Source: Drouetiella hepatica Uher 2000/2452 (lineage in GTDB: Bacteria > Cyanobacteriota > Cyanobacteriia > Elainellales > Elainellaceae). From it: a DNA stretch of 64,000 bases. Position 1 is the first letter of the stretch; each line of letters begins with the position of its first letter. Made by a program: the position numbers and the translations under genes. The stretch lies in contig JAHHHD010000003.1 in NCBI GenBank assembly GCA_019359505.1, positions 244,341 to 308,340 on the forward strand, written 5' to 3'. The notes under the pieces are model-generated. The model was not told the origin of the DNA. It searched no databases and saw only the letters and a list, made by a program, of their open reading frames with translations. Below, one piece after another: positions 33,634 through 43,548 of this stretch.

Positions 33634-35328
33634 TTGATATCACAAAATAAACTTGCAGATATGGAAAAATCTTCGCCTCAAAGCTTATTTGGAGCAGATT
33701 GGCGTTCCATCTCTAATCTGTGGCGACTTATAATCATAGGCTGCTTGGTTTTAGGAATTGCACTACGATTTGTCAATTTGGAGGGTAAAGTTTATCAGCA
33801 TGATGAAACATTTACTTCATTAAGAATTTCAGGATACACCGAAGCCCAGGCTGTGCAAAATCTGTCACAAGCAGGTGTGGTTAGCCTTGATGATATCAAA
33901 AAATATCAGCAGTATAATCGTGAAACTACCGTTAACGATACTATCAAAGGCTTAGCTGCTGAAGAATCGCAGCTAACGCCCCTATATTTCATTCTGACCA
34001 GGTTTTGGACGGGAATCTTTGGTGACTCCATCGCAGCAATTCGTATTCTATCTGTAATAGGCAGTATTTTAGCTTTGCCTTGCATGTATTGGTTGTGCTG
34101 GGAACTCTTCAAATCTGCCTCAGCCGGATGGTTGGGAATGGCAATCTTGGCTATTTCTCCCTTCCAGATTCTCTATGCTCAGGAAGCACGTCCTTACAGT
34201 CTGTGGGCAGCTACCCTTTTACTGTCTAGTGCTGCTTTGCTCAGGGCTGCACGAGTACAGACAAAAGTAAGTTGGTTAATTTATACCCTAACTACAGTTC
34301 TCAATCTTTATACCTGTCTATTTTCAATATTTATAGTGATTGTTCATGGTCTTTACATATTAGGAATTGAACGGTTTCGACCCAGCCGACGGATGCTATC
34401 ATTTGCAATTACCTTGGGCATCAGTCTTCTCGCTTTTTTACCGTGGATTCTTATTCTTCTATCTACAACAGAACAGATTAATCATGCTACGCGGTGGACG
34501 TGGACTGTCAATAATGCTTTATCCCTATCCGATCTTTATCGCCAGTGGATGTACTACCTTAGCGTTGGATTTGTTGATACAGGTGGACAGGTATTTCCAA
34601 CACCTTTGAAGTATTTCTTCTCTTTAGCTTACTGGGTCTCGCGTTTTCTAGTTGTGTATGGGCTTTACCTACTCTGCCGCAAAAAGCTTTGGCAGGCTTG
34701 GCTGTTTGTTCTGCTGCTAATTCTTGTTCCTGCTCTTGGATTAATCTTACCTGACTTAATATTCGGGGGAACTCGATTTCTGGTTCCGCGCTACATGGTT
34801 CCACTGTTCTTAGGCTGCCAAATTGCTGCAACTTATGTTGTGGCTCGCAAGTTGCCAGGGCGCGGCATTAAGCATCGGCAGCAGACAGTATGGCAAGGAA
34901 TTACAGCCATTATGCTTATTGCAGGTATTTTGTCTTGTGGATTAATCGTTCAGTCGAGTACCTGGTGGAACAAAGGAATTAGCAATAACAATCCAGCCAT
35001 AGCCCAAATTATTAATCAAGCTAAGAACCCCTTAGTCATTAGCGATACTGGACTTGGTGACCTTCTTTCCTTAACTCACTATCTAAAGCCAGAAGTAGAT
35101 TTGTTAGTTAGACCCTATTGCTACACCGCGTGTCAGGTTGATCCTGCCTACCGCGCCTTAGAGCTTTCTCCCTACTTGCCGTCGATTCCTTCAGGTTACA
35201 CTGACGTGTTTTTGTTCTACGCCCGACCTCAACCTCTCTGGCAGAAGCGGTTGAAGGAAGCCAAGTACTATCCTCTAGAGGTTTTGGCAAAAAAAGATGA
35301 GGAATGGCTCTGGAGGGTGAAACAATAA
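33634..35328 (+). CDS. GT39-like integral membrane glycosyltransferase
   Basis: A multi-pass membrane protein of about 564 residues, of the dolichyl-phosphomannose mannosyltransferase/ArnT type. After the first helix (LWRLIIIGCLVLGIALRF) comes the family's acidic catalytic loop YQHDETFTSLR. About 11 hydrophobic helices follow, with LYAQEARPYSLWAA typical of bacterial GT39-like proteins. The soluble C-terminal part ends with EEWLWRVKQ. The start is a TTG at 33634, chosen because GGGGAG lies 8 bases before it; an ATG at 33661 is the alternative. It probably glycosylates an extracytoplasmic lipid or protein. Confidence 0.82.
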   Translation: MISQNKLADMEKSSPQSLFGADWRSISNLWRLIIIGCLVLGIALRFVNLEGKVYQHDETFTSLRISGYTEAQAVQNLSQAGVVSLDDIKKYQQYNRETTVNDTIKGLAAEESQLTPLYFILTRFWTGIFGDSIAAIRILSVIGSILALPCMYWLCWELFKSASAGWLGMAILAISPFQILYAQEARPYSLWAATLLLSSAALLRAARVQTKVSWLIYTLTTVLNLYTCLFSIFIVIVHGLYILGIERFRPSRRMLSFAITLGISLLAFLPWILILLSTTEQINHATRWTWTVNNALSLSDLYRQWMYYLSVGFVDTGGQVFPTPLKYFFSLAYWVSRFLVVYGLYLLCRKKLWQAWLFVLLLILVPALGLILPDLIFGGTRFLVPRYMVPLFLGCQIAATYVVARKLPGRGIKHRQQTVWQGITAIMLIAGILSCGLIVQSSTWWNKGISNNNPAIAQIINQAKNPLVISDTGLGDLLSLTHYLKPEVDLLVRPYCYTACQVDPAYRALELSPYLPSIPSGYTDVFLFYARPQPLWQKRLKEAKYYPLEVLAKKDEEWLWRVKQ

Positions 35329-35390
35329 ATATTAGATTGCCGGGATAATAGCGATCGCGTCATCTGCCCATCCCAAGTTCTCTATTCAAA

Positions 35391-36689
35391 ATGCTGCTCA
35401 TCTCAATCAGTCTCTTGGCGTTTTATCTTGCCTGGAATCTAGGAGCCAATGATGTCGCCAATTCTATGGGCACTTCGGTCGGTTCTGGGGCGATTACGCT
35501 AAGACAGGCGCTCGTCATTGCGGGCATTTTAGAGCTTGCCGGAGCCTTACTGTTCGGACAAAATGTTTCGGCGACTCTGGCAACCAAGATTGTCAATCCT
35601 GCTCTATTTGCTCCCAATCCGGCTGAGTTTATCTGGGGAATGATCGCGGTAGTGATGGCTTGCGGCATTTGGCTCAACATTGCGACCGTGTTGGGACTGC
35701 CTGTGTCGTCCTCCCATGCAGTGGTAGGGGCGATCGCCGGATTTGGCTGGCTGGCGGCAGGGCTAGAAGCCGTTGCTTGGAAGTCAATTGGCATGATTAC
35801 GCTGAGCTGGGTGCTTACGCCTGTGATTAGCGGGGCGATCGCCGCCTTGTTTTATGCCATCCTTCAGCGCAGCATTATTCAGTCTGCCGACGCGCTAGTG
35901 CGTTGGCAGGAGTTTGTGCCCTGGCTAGGTGCCGTTGTTCTGGCAACATTCGGGCTTTTGGTACTGCCAACGATCGCGCAAGGGCTGCAACAGGTGATGC
36001 AAGACAAACTGGGAGAGAGCTGGAATTTGCCTGTGCATACGCTGGTCATTGGTATGGAGGCGATCGCCACCTTTAGCCTCACCTGGTTTAGCTTGCGAAA
36101 TTTGCAGTTGCAAAACTTGCAGTCACAAAACTTGCAGTCTACGGCTGAACTTAGCTCAGCTCCTCAAGCTTCAATTGAAGCTCAGCTCATCTCGTTTCAG
36201 ATTCTCAGCGCTTGCTTTGTGGCGTTTGCTCATGGAGCCAATGACGTGGGAAATGCGATCGCCCCCCTTGCCGCCATCGTCTTTGTGCAGCAGACTGGCT
36301 CGGTTCCCATGGGCAATTTTCAGACTCCGCTCTGGGTACTGCTCTTGGGTGGGGTGGGCATTGTCGCTGGGTTGGCAGTATGGGGTAAAAAAGTGATTGC
36401 GACAATCGGAGAGGGCATTGTGTCGCTTCAGCCTAGCGGCGGCTTCTGTGCGCAGTGGGGCGCGGCAACAACGGTGTTGCTCGCTTCTCAACTGGGGCTG
36501 CCCGTGTCTACCTCCCATGCGATCGTGGGGGGAGTCGTAGGCGTGGGTTTAGTCCAGGGTCTAAAGGCAATTCGGCTCAATATGCTGCGAGATATTGCTC
36601 TAGCTTGGGTGGTGACGATTCCAGCGGCGACAGGTCTAGCCGCTGGGCTTTTCCTGATCTTTTCTGCGATCGGGCGATCGGCTTCGTGA
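35391..36689 (+). CDS. pitA: PiT-family inorganic phosphate transporter
   Basis: A 432-residue membrane transporter. The two PiT signatures GANDVANSMG (about 18-27) and HGANDVGNAIAPL (about 282-294) are both present, each with the follow-up PVSSSHAVVG and PVSTSHAIVGGVVG. These are the inverted-repeat halves that carry sodium- or proton-coupled phosphate uptake. The central loop has LQLQNLQSQNLQS, encoded by three 15-bp repeats. It lies 196 bases upstream of pstC, so low- and high-affinity phosphate uptake genes are adjacent. Confidence 0.92.
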   Translation: MLLISISLLAFYLAWNLGANDVANSMGTSVGSGAITLRQALVIAGILELAGALLFGQNVSATLATKIVNPALFAPNPAEFIWGMIAVVMACGIWLNIATVLGLPVSSSHAVVGAIAGFGWLAAGLEAVAWKSIGMITLSWVLTPVISGAIAALFYAILQRSIIQSADALVRWQEFVPWLGAVVLATFGLLVLPTIAQGLQQVMQDKLGESWNLPVHTLVIGMEAIATFSLTWFSLRNLQLQNLQSQNLQSTAELSSAPQASIEAQLISFQILSACFVAFAHGANDVGNAIAPLAAIVFVQQTGSVPMGNFQTPLWVLLLGGVGIVAGLAVWGKKVIATIGEGIVSLQPSGGFCAQWGAATTVLLASQLGLPVSTSHAIVGGVVGVGLVQGLKAIRLNMLRDIALAWVVTIPAATGLAAGLFLIFSAIGRSAS

Positions 36690-36740
36690 GGCTTGAGATG
36701 GGAAAGGTCATGAGCAAGGTTAACTGAACGACTGCCCTTC

Positions 36741-36759
36741 CTTAACTGAGGCTTTACCT
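36741..36759 (+). promoter_or_regulatory. Candidate two-unit Pho box upstream of pstC
   Basis: CTTAACTG (36741-36748) and CTTTACCT (36752-36759) are separated by 3 bases. The cyanobacterial SphR/PhoB Pho box is described as tandem PyTTAAPyPy(T/A) octamers spaced by 3 bases, usually three or more. Only two imperfect copies are seen about 127 bases before pstC, so this is tentative. Confidence 0.4.
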
Positions 36760-36885
36760 TCATGCCATAAGCTGCACGGAGGCTAGATAAGAATCGTTTT
36801 TTCTTTGGAGAGAGCTTCAAAGGCAAAAGTTATAGATCACAAGCCCATAACATAGCTCTCTTAGGATCTGGATCTCAGTTTTTAC

Positions 36886-37821
36886 ATGACTTTTGAACTG
36901 CCCTCGTCCCGAAGCTCGGATCTTTGGCAGCCTAATCGACAGATGAGCAAACTATCTGAAGGGGCTGCTAAAGCTACATTTACGCTGTTTGCCCTAGTTT
37001 CGGTGGCGACTACTTTGGGCATTATCCTCACGCTAATCTTTGAGACGATCGAGTTTTTTCAGGTTGTCCCACTCTGGCAGTTTTTGACTGAAGATCGGTG
37101 GACTCCACTCTTTGCGGATGCCCACTTTGGCATTTTTGTCTTGGTCAGCGCTACGCTGCTCACGTCTGCGATCGCGATTTTGGTCGCTGCGCCCATAGGT
37201 CTGCTGGCGGCCATTTTTTTGAGCGAGTATGCTAGCCCAAAACTGCGTCAGTGGTTAAAGCCCATGCTGGAGGTTTTGGCGGGTGTGCCTTCGGTCGTCT
37301 ATGGCTACTTTGCCCTGCTGTTTGTCACGCCGCTTCTACAGCAGATTATTCCCGATTTGCAGGGTTTTAATGGGTTGAGTGCAGGTTTGGTGCTGGGCGT
37401 TTCTATTATTCCGTTGATTGCTTCACTCAGCGAAGACGCGATTTATGCAGTGCCCCGCAGTTTGCGAGATGGTGTGTATGCGTTGGGCGGCACTAAGCGC
37501 GAGAGCATTATTTCGGTCGTTTTGCCTGCGGCGCTTTCGGGAATTGTTGCTTCGCTGATTCTGGCGGTTTCACGGGCGATCGGTGAAACTATGATCGTGA
37601 CGCTGGCAGCCGGACAGAATCCGACTCTGGGCTTTAATCCGCTGGTGCCGATCCAAACAATGACGGCTTATATCGTGCAGGTAAGTCTGGGGGATACGCC
37701 TGCCGGATCGCTGGCATACAAAACCATTTTTGCTGTAGGCATGACGCTGTTTTTGATCACGCTAGCGCTGAACGTTTTTAGCTTCTGGTTCGTTCGCCGT
37801 TTCCGAGAAAAATACGAATGA
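36886..37821 (+). CDS. pstC: Phosphate ABC transporter permease PstC
   Basis: A 311-residue permease with six or more membrane helices. The binding-protein-dependent transport (EAA) motif region reads [19 protein letters not shown], followed by [20 protein letters not shown], a PstC hallmark. [20 protein letters not shown] precedes it. The 4-base overlap with pstA (ATGA) shows translational coupling. The usual partner genes pstS and pstB are not in the window, which is unusual for a pst operon. Confidence 0.94.
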   Translation: MTFELPSSRSSDLWQPNRQMSKLSEGAAKATFTLFALVSVATTLGIILTLIFETIEFFQVVPLWQFLTEDRWTPLFADAHFGIFVLVSATLLTSAIAILVAAPIGLLAAIFLSEYASPKLRQWLKPMLEVLAGVPSVVYGYFALLFVTPLLQQIIPDLQGFNGLSAGLVLGVSIIPLIASLSEDAIYAVPRSLRDGVYALGGTKRESIISVVLPAALSGIVASLILAVSRAIGETMIVTLAAGQNPTLGFNPLVPIQTMTAYIVQVSLGDTPAGSLAYKTIFAVGMTLFLITLALNVFSFWFVRRFREKYE

Positions 37822-38744
37822 CGGTTCAAGATTCAAGGAAAAGTTTGTTCATTAACCCGCTCCCCAGTAGCGGTATGTTTACGGCAAATTTGCCCCAGCG
37901 CTATCGGCTCGATCGCCTGTTTGTCTTCTTCTGTCGAGCGGCGATCGTTCTCTCGATTTTGGCGCTGGCTATTTTGATGTATGACTTCTTGGTGGATGGA
38001 TTACCCCGACTCAACTGGCAGTTCATCACCAGCTTTCCCTCGCGCAGAGCTGCTTCTGCGGGCATTGCTCCAGCTCTAGTGGGCACCATTTGGATGCTGC
38101 TTGTGGTAACTTGTGTTGCTTTTCCTATCGGAATTGGGGCAGGGATTTATCTTGAGGAATTCTCAGGGGATAGCTGGTTCAGCCGAGTCATTGAGGTGAA
38201 CATCAACAATTTGGCGGGTGTGCCGTCTATCATCTACGGGCTGCTGGGGCTGCAAATTTTTGTGCGCGGCATGGAACCAATTACGGGTGGGCGATCGGTG
38301 CTTGCGGGCGGTCTGATTCTCTCTCTGCTGGTTTTGCCGATTGTCATTGTCACCACGCGAGAGTCTCTGCGCGCTGTGTCAGACAGTATCCGGCAGGCGG
38401 GAGCAGCGCTAGGGGCAACGCAGTGGCAGGTCGTGCGAGAGCAAATCTTGCCCATTGCAGTTCCGGGAATTTTGACGGGCACCATCTTGGCATTGGCACG
38501 AGCGATCGGTGAAACTGCGCCGCTAGTAGTGCTTGGGGCACTCACATTTGTGCCTTATTTGCCTACAAATCTGCAAAGTCCGTTTACAGTGTTGCCCATT
38601 CAAATTTATAACTGGATTTCTCGCCCTCAGCCCGCGTTCCATGACAATGCGGCTGCCGGAATTATTGTGTTAATGCTGGTGCTGCTCTCCATGAATGCAA
38701 CCGCTATCTATTTTCGCAACAAGTTTCAGAAGATACGTGCCTAA
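37818..38744 (+). CDS. pstA: Phosphate ABC transporter permease PstA
   Basis: A 308-residue permease. The EAA loop is [20 protein letters not shown], with [20 protein letters not shown] after it, typical of PstA. The early segment [23 protein letters not shown] matches the family. It overlaps pstC by 4 bases. A response regulator gene starts 45 bases after its stop, so the unit probably runs pstC-pstA-regulator. Confidence 0.94.
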   Translation: MTVQDSRKSLFINPLPSSGMFTANLPQRYRLDRLFVFFCRAAIVLSILALAILMYDFLVDGLPRLNWQFITSFPSRRAASAGIAPALVGTIWMLLVVTCVAFPIGIGAGIYLEEFSGDSWFSRVIEVNINNLAGVPSIIYGLLGLQIFVRGMEPITGGRSVLAGGLILSLLVLPIVIVTTRESLRAVSDSIRQAGAALGATQWQVVREQILPIAVPGILTGTILALARAIGETAPLVVLGALTFVPYLPTNLQSPFTVLPIQIYNWISRPQPAFHDNAAAGIIVLMLVLLSMNATAIYFRNKFQKIRA

Positions 38745-38789
38745 TCTTCTGGAGACTCTGGATCTATTGAGCATCTGCTCCCCCAATCT

Positions 38790-39521
38790 ATGCTGACCTC
38801 AGAAGCCAATAAAGCCAGAGCAAGCCGCAGACCTGAGCGCATTCTCATTGTTGAAGATGAAGAGTCTATTCGAGAGGCGATCGCTCATTCACTGCAACGG
38901 GAAAGCTATGAGGTGCTCACCGCTGCAGATGGCACGGCGGGTCTTGATCTAATGCAGCGGGGCAATGCTGCGATCGCCTTTGATCTGCTGATTCTAGACT
39001 TGATGCTGCCGGATATGAGTGGCTTTGATCTCTGTCGGCAAATCCGTCATCAGGGCAGCAACTTGCCAATTTTGATCATTAGCGCTAAGTCGAGTGAGGG
39101 CGATCGGGTCACGGGTTTGGACTTGGGAGCGGATGACTATCTGCCTAAACCTTTTGGAATGCGAGAGTTGATTGCACGCTGTCGGGTGCTGCTTCGCCGC
39201 TGGGATGCGCCCCCTCCCCCCCCTCCGCTTCTGACGGTTCGAGACATTGTGCTAAATTTGCATTTGGCAAATGTGCTCGTCCGGGGCAAAGAGATTTCCC
39301 TATCTCCTAAAGAATTTCAGCTTTTGGAGATTTTTATGCTGCATCCCCGCCAGGTTTTGACGCGAGAGCAGCTGATGAAGCAGGTTTGGGGTAGAGAAGC
39401 GATCGGAGACTATAAAACGCTGGATGTGCATGTACGGTGGCTGCGGGAAAAATTAGAAATCAATCCTAGTCAACCTGAATATTTGATTACCATGCGCGGA
39501 TTTGGCTATCGCTTTTGCTGA
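38790..39521 (+). CDS. PhoB/SphR-type response regulator
   Basis: A 243-residue OmpR-family regulator with an intact receiver: EDEE near 22-25, Asp70 in LLILDLMLPDMSG and Lys120 in DDYLPKPFGM. A PPPPPP stretch links it to a winged-helix domain (ISLSPKEFQLLEIFMLHPRQ, LDVHVRWLREKLE and MRGFGYRF). Its place after pstC-pstA suggests the phosphate-starvation regulator SphR/PhoB, which is inference from context. No SphS-like kinase gene is adjacent. Confidence 0.88.
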   Translation: MLTSEANKARASRRPERILIVEDEESIREAIAHSLQRESYEVLTAADGTAGLDLMQRGNAAIAFDLLILDLMLPDMSGFDLCRQIRHQGSNLPILIISAKSSEGDRVTGLDLGADDYLPKPFGMRELIARCRVLLRRWDAPPPPPPLLTVRDIVLNLHLANVLVRGKEISLSPKEFQLLEIFMLHPRQVLTREQLMKQVWGREAIGDYKTLDVHVRWLREKLEINPSQPEYLITMRGFGYRFC

Positions 39522-39594
39522 ATTAATCCACCTCTTTTGAGTAGCTTTCTTATCATTATTTAGTGTTAAGATACAGAGCCGCAACTAGAGAAAA

Positions 39595-40695
39595 ATGGAT
39601 CAACTTAATCGTCTGAAAACTTTGCGCTCTTTACTCCCTAAAGAGGCGTTTATTCCTGATTCTGGCAAGCTCGTTATCCTGGTCATTAATCTATTGATCT
39701 TCATCGCAGGCTTGACGATCGCCCGTGATTTAGATCAGTGGTCTTTAGGGTGGCTCTGGCTGTATTTGCCGCTGGCAATCGTGATGGGAAACAGTGTGGT
39801 TGTGCTTCTGTTCTCTTCCCATGATTTACTTCATGGTAGCGTGATCAAAAATCCTCGTCTGGCGCATTTCATCAGCCTGTTTGGATTGGCACTGCTGTGG
39901 ATGCCGCCGACGCTTTGGAAAGTTGTCCACAATCAAAAGCATCACACCCAAACCAATGCAATGGATGATCCCGATCGCAGCTACCTCTTGCAGCAAAGCC
40001 AGACTTGGGGTAAGTGGATTCAGAATCTTGTGGTGCCCTCAGCAGAGGTTAATTCCTTCTATTTGATCCTGGGAATGGCAACAGCTTGGGGAACCCATAC
40101 CTTTCGCCACCTCACCTCAGTTTTGCAGATTAACCCATCTGGCTTTGGCCCCACTCCGATCGCATCTAACGCCAACAAGCGCAAAATGATTGCAGGAGAG
40201 CTGTTGATTATCGCCTTGGCTCACTTCAGTATTCTAGCTTACCTGAAGTTCAGCTTTTTGAGTATACTTCTGGGTTACTTGATGCCGATTTGGATTGGAT
40301 ATGCGGGAGTGATGTTTTATATTTATACGAATCATTTTCTTTGCCCTATGACAGAGATAAATGATCCATTTTTCAATAGCCTTTCTATCAAGGTTTACAA
40401 GTTTTTTGATCTACTTCATTTTAATTTCTCTTATCACACTGAGCATCATTTTTTCCCCAGCATCAATTCAGATTATTATCCGCTCTTGAGAAACTTGATC
40501 CTAACTCATTATCCTAATCGCCTTAACTTGCTGACGGCAGGTGACGCGTGGCAGAGTTTGCTGAATACTCCCCGTCATTACAAAGATCAGCAAACTTTAA
40601 CGGATTGGTCGGGCAATAAGTCTGTGATCTGCCCCTGTGTTTCAGAGCCAGCGATCGCCTCTCCTCAGAGAACGGGCATCAAAGAAACTGCTTGA
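39595..40695 (+). CDS. Membrane fatty-acid desaturase-like protein
   Basis: A 366-residue membrane protein with the three histidine boxes of di-iron desaturases/hydroxylases: HDLLH (76-80), HNQKHH (112-117) and HTEHH (281-285). Four or more membrane helices separate them. It could desaturate or hydroxylate an acyl or carotenoid substrate. It is not one of the DesA-D sequences that I can place with certainty. It starts 73 bases after the response regulator and has its own short leader. Confidence 0.85.
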   Translation: MDQLNRLKTLRSLLPKEAFIPDSGKLVILVINLLIFIAGLTIARDLDQWSLGWLWLYLPLAIVMGNSVVVLLFSSHDLLHGSVIKNPRLAHFISLFGLALLWMPPTLWKVVHNQKHHTQTNAMDDPDRSYLLQQSQTWGKWIQNLVVPSAEVNSFYLILGMATAWGTHTFRHLTSVLQINPSGFGPTPIASNANKRKMIAGELLIIALAHFSILAYLKFSFLSILLGYLMPIWIGYAGVMFYIYTNHFLCPMTEINDPFFNSLSIKVYKFFDLLHFNFSYHTEHHFFPSINSDYYPLLRNLILTHYPNRLNLLTAGDAWQSLLNTPRHYKDQQTLTDWSGNKSVICPCVSEPAIASPQRTGIKETA

Positions 40696-40704
40696 AGAAG
40701 ATGG

Positions 40705-40805
40705 GGCGTTGCTGATTGGGTAATGATATGCCTTGGATTTACGTCCTGTAATCGCTCTTGCTTTGTGAACCAATACCTGAAAATCATTACGAATTTAGCA
40801 ACGCC
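40705..40805. mobile_element. MITE with GGCGTTGCT ends, abutting an IS remnant
   Basis: GGCGTTGCTGATTGGGTAAT (40705) and ATTACGAATTTAGCAACGCC (ending 40805) are inverted ends about 23 bp long. The 55-base core is noncoding. The ends resemble family B ends and the IS tip at 63845. It directly borders the truncated transposase at 40806 onwards. Confidence 0.65.
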
Positions 40806-41322
40806 TGAAAGGTTTTTTGTATCGGGTTGTCACCACTGCCGCCAAGATTTCGCCGGTTGCCTCATCCACTCCCAAATGCAACTTGCGCCATGTCCGTCGC
40901 TTGCTCACTCCGTGTTGACGGGTTTTCCATTCCCCTTCCCCATACACTTTCACCCCGGTTGAATCCACTACCACATGCCGAGCACCCTCCTTGAGCATCA
41001 CGGGTAATGCAACCGATAACTGACCCAATCGGCGTGATAGAGTGCTGTGGTCAGGCACCGATAAATCAATTTCCATTAACTCAAAGATGGATTCCACAAA
41101 GCCCTGGCATTGTCTTCCTGCTAGACGATACACTGCTTTTAGCGTTGCCATTGTCGCAATCGCCAATTCGCTATAAAGCTTAGATGCTCCAGGTTTACCG
41201 CTTAAATTCTCAACAATCCATGCCTCTAGCACGGACTCCTCGACCCAGAAGGTGAGGCTTCCCCTCTGCTTCAATCCAGCGTTATACTCAGACCAGTTGC
41301 GGATGCGGTGTTGAGGTTTCAT
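40795..41322 (-). pseudogene. Truncated IS5-family transposase
   Basis: The first half of a DDE transposase. It starts MKPQHRIRNWSEYNAGLKQR and reaches the first catalytic Asp in VVVDSTGVKVYGEGEW and HLGVDEATGEILAAVVTT. After that the frame runs into the MITE at 40705-40805 and stops, so the remaining half with the later catalytic acidic residues is missing. The family's full length is about 300 residues or more; only 175 remain. Assignment to IS5 is by motif. Confidence 0.82.
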
Positions 41323-41397
41323 TGCGTGGTTTTGGTGTGGTAGTTGAAACTTACCATGTCTCCTACCCTCCGCAACCCCCCTTCATGCAACAACGCC
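40806..41397 (-). mobile_element. IS5-like insertion sequence remnant
   Basis: The surviving end GGCGTTGTTGCATGA lies at 41383-41397 (minus strand), about 60 bases before the transposase start. The other end is lost. The intact end lies inside the AraC-regulator coding frame at 41398, so this insertion split that gene. Confidence 0.7.
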
Positions 41398-41570
41398 GTG
41401 GGCGATCGCCAATTCCATGCTGTCTCGCAATCTAATTTCGCGCCAATAGCCCTAATCTAACTGCCATGGATATTTCCAGATAGTATCAAAGTCATCGGCG
41501 CTAAAGGCATTTTGTTCTTCTGACTCCTGAAATAGTTCCCAATAGTTGTGCTGAGAAAGGTAATTGCCAT
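41398..41570 (-). pseudogene. AraC-family regulator, 5' fragment broken by IS
   Basis: From ATG at 41570 the frame reads MAIT, then a one-base shift leads into NYWELFQESEEQNAFSADDF and DTIWKYPWQL, a stop (TAG) and GYWREIRLRDSMELAIA. That is the N-terminal pattern of AraC-type regulators found in cyanobacterial siderophore operons (AYWDLFEEA... GYWREI.LR..LEL.I). The IS end truncates it at 41398. A frameshift, a stop and an insertion all occur, so it is certainly dead. It lies 5 bases after fecE on the same strand. Confidence 0.75.
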
Positions 41571-41574
41571 GGTG

Positions 41575-42423
41575 TTAATGATTGGAGGTTAAAGGGTGCG
41601 ATCGCCGACTAATGGGGATACACATTGGTGTTCCAGCAACGGGATCTTTAACAATCCGACTCTCTAAACCAAAAACTTCTCGCACTGTTCCTTCTGTCAT
41701 CACATCAGCGGGAATTCCTTGCGCCACAATCTGTCCTTGTCGTAGAGCGATGACAAAGTCTGCGTAGCGACAAGCTTGATTCAGATCATGTAAAACCATG
41801 ATGATCGTTCGTCCCTCCACCTGATTAAGGTCATAGAGCAAATCCAAAATCTCGATTTGATAGGCCAGATCTAAAAATGTTGTGGGTTCATCTAGCAATA
41901 GAATGGCAGTGTTTTGTGCCAAAGCCATAGCGATCCAGGCTCGTTGCCGCTGTCCTCCCGACAGGCTATCCAACGGACGCTCTGCTAACTCTGTCATATT
42001 CGTAATGGCAAGGGCTTGTTTGGTAAAGTTTTCATCTTCCTCCGACCATTGCTGAAGCCAGCCTTGATGGGGATAGCGCCCCTGTGCAACTAACTCTCTC
42101 ACGGTCAATCCTTCGGGGGCAACAGGGCTTTGGGGCAGCATTCCCAATCGTTTTGCAACTTCCTTAGTAGATAGTTTGAAAATGGAAGCGCTGTCCAGAT
42201 AAACTGTTCCCTTAATAGGTTTGAGCAATCGCGCTAATCCTCTGAGCAACGTAGATTTGCCGCAGCCATTAGAGCCAACTAAAGCAGTAATCTTCCCTGA
42301 TGGAATGGCTAGATCTAGCTCGTTAAGAACGATCGCCTGATCATAAGCAAGTGTCAGTTTACGAGTGGTTAAGGCAGGTTCAGAATGGGTGAAATCAGAA
42401 TTGATGGGCGTGATGATAGCCAT
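41575..42423 (-). CDS. fecE: Siderophore/iron ABC transporter ATP-binding protein (FecE-like)
   Basis: A 282-residue ABC ATPase. Walker A is [11 protein letters not shown], the signature is [15 protein letters not shown], Walker B is [12 protein letters not shown] and the H-loop is MVLHDLNQ. The FepC/FecE family shape is clear, with [28 protein letters not shown] near the Q-loop. It powers uptake of an Fe3+-siderophore through the two FecCD permeases upstream. It is 5 bases after the second permease gene. No FecB-type binding protein or TonB receptor is in the window. Confidence 0.94.
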   Translation of the reverse strand: MAIITPINSDFTHSEPALTTRKLTLAYDQAIVLNELDLAIPSGKITALVGSNGCGKSTLLRGLARLLKPIKGTVYLDSASIFKLSTKEVAKRLGMLPQSPVAPEGLTVRELVAQGRYPHQGWLQQWSEEDENFTKQALAITNMTELAERPLDSLSGGQRQRAWIAMALAQNTAILLLDEPTTFLDLAYQIEILDLLYDLNQVEGRTIIMVLHDLNQACRYADFVIALRQGQIVAQGIPADVMTEGTVREVFGLESRIVKDPVAGTPMCIPISRRSHPLTSNH

Positions 42424-42428
42424 AGGGT

Positions 42429-43475
42429 TTAAGCATTACGGTTACGATAGAGCAGATACAGAAAATAGGGTGCACCCACGGCGGCTGTCACTACGCCACA
42501 GGGAAGCTCGATCGGGGCAAAAAGCGATCGCCCTAACAGGTCAGAAAATGAGACGATTAATCCGCCCACTAGGGCTGAAGTTGGGACTAATCCTTCATGA
42601 GCATTGCCCACGAGTTGACGTGCTAAATGAGGAGCCATTAGCCCCACAAAACCAATCGTGCCTACGGCCGCCACACTAGCTCCAGAGAGAGCTACGCAGG
42701 TTATGAGCAACAAGCCTCGCTGCCATTCCACCCGGCTGCCCAAGCCCCGTGCTATTTCATCTCCCAGGTTTAATGTATTTAATTCTCGCGCCAAAAGTAA
42801 AGATGCTGGGATAAACAAAATCAGCCAGGGTAGCAGCGCTTGAACGTGTTCCCAAGTGCGACCATAAACACTTCCTGCTAACCAGACTAACGCCTGACTG
42901 ACATCGCTAATCTCGCCAAAGGTGATCATGACGCTGGTGAATGCAGAGGCGATCGCTCCTACTCCTATTCCGACTAAAATCAACCGAATTGGTGAACTGC
43001 CATTTGCCCATGCCAGTAGATAAACTAGGGCTGCTGCGATAAATGCTCCGGTAAACGCGGCGATCGGTAGAAAGAAAACGGGTACGGATGGAAAGAGGAC
43101 AATTATTGTCACTGCAAATAATCCAGCTCCTGCTTCCACTCCAATAATTTCAGGAGCCGCCAATGGATTACGGGTCAACCCTTGCATAATTGTTCCGGCG
43201 ATCGCTAAAGCTGTTCCTACTAAGAATGCAGTAATGACTCGCGGCAACCGAAGTGTGTGAATGACAAAATTGTAATCAGGATTATTAGTAGATAATCCTA
43301 AAATCGTTTTAATAACATTTAGCGGTGAGATAGGGTATTCTCCATAGCCAATGCTAATTACCATGATCATCAATGTCATTATGATTAGAGCTAACAATAC
43401 CCAAGGAACTCGACGATCGATCCGCATTGAGAGAAGGGATTTCTGAGTCCGAATTACTATCCAACTGTTTGTCAT
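42429..43475 (-). CDS. FecCD-family siderophore permease (second)
   Basis: A 348-residue permease with about nine to ten membrane helices. The FecCD motifs [40 protein letters not shown] and [16 protein letters not shown] are present, the last being the coupling-helix region that contacts FecE. GAAAGAGCT before the ATG gives a ribosome site. It follows the other permease after 73 bases. The two permeases probably form a heterodimer. Confidence 0.93.
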   Translation of the reverse strand: MTNSWIVIRTQKSLLSMRIDRRVPWVLLALIIMTLMIMVISIGYGEYPISPLNVIKTILGLSTNNPDYNFVIHTLRLPRVITAFLVGTALAIAGTIMQGLTRNPLAAPEIIGVEAGAGLFAVTIIVLFPSVPVFFLPIAAFTGAFIAAALVYLLAWANGSSPIRLILVGIGVGAIASAFTSVMITFGEISDVSQALVWLAGSVYGRTWEHVQALLPWLILFIPASLLLARELNTLNLGDEIARGLGSRVEWQRGLLLITCVALSGASVAAVGTIGFVGLMAPHLARQLVGNAHEGLVPTSALVGGLIVSFSDLLGRSLFAPIELPCGVVTAAVGAPYFLYLLYRNRNA

Positions 43476-43548
43476 AGCTCTTTCAAAAACTTCTCAAAAT
43501 AACGCTGAATGCAATGACGCTAAAGATGGTGCTAAAGGTAAAAACCAA

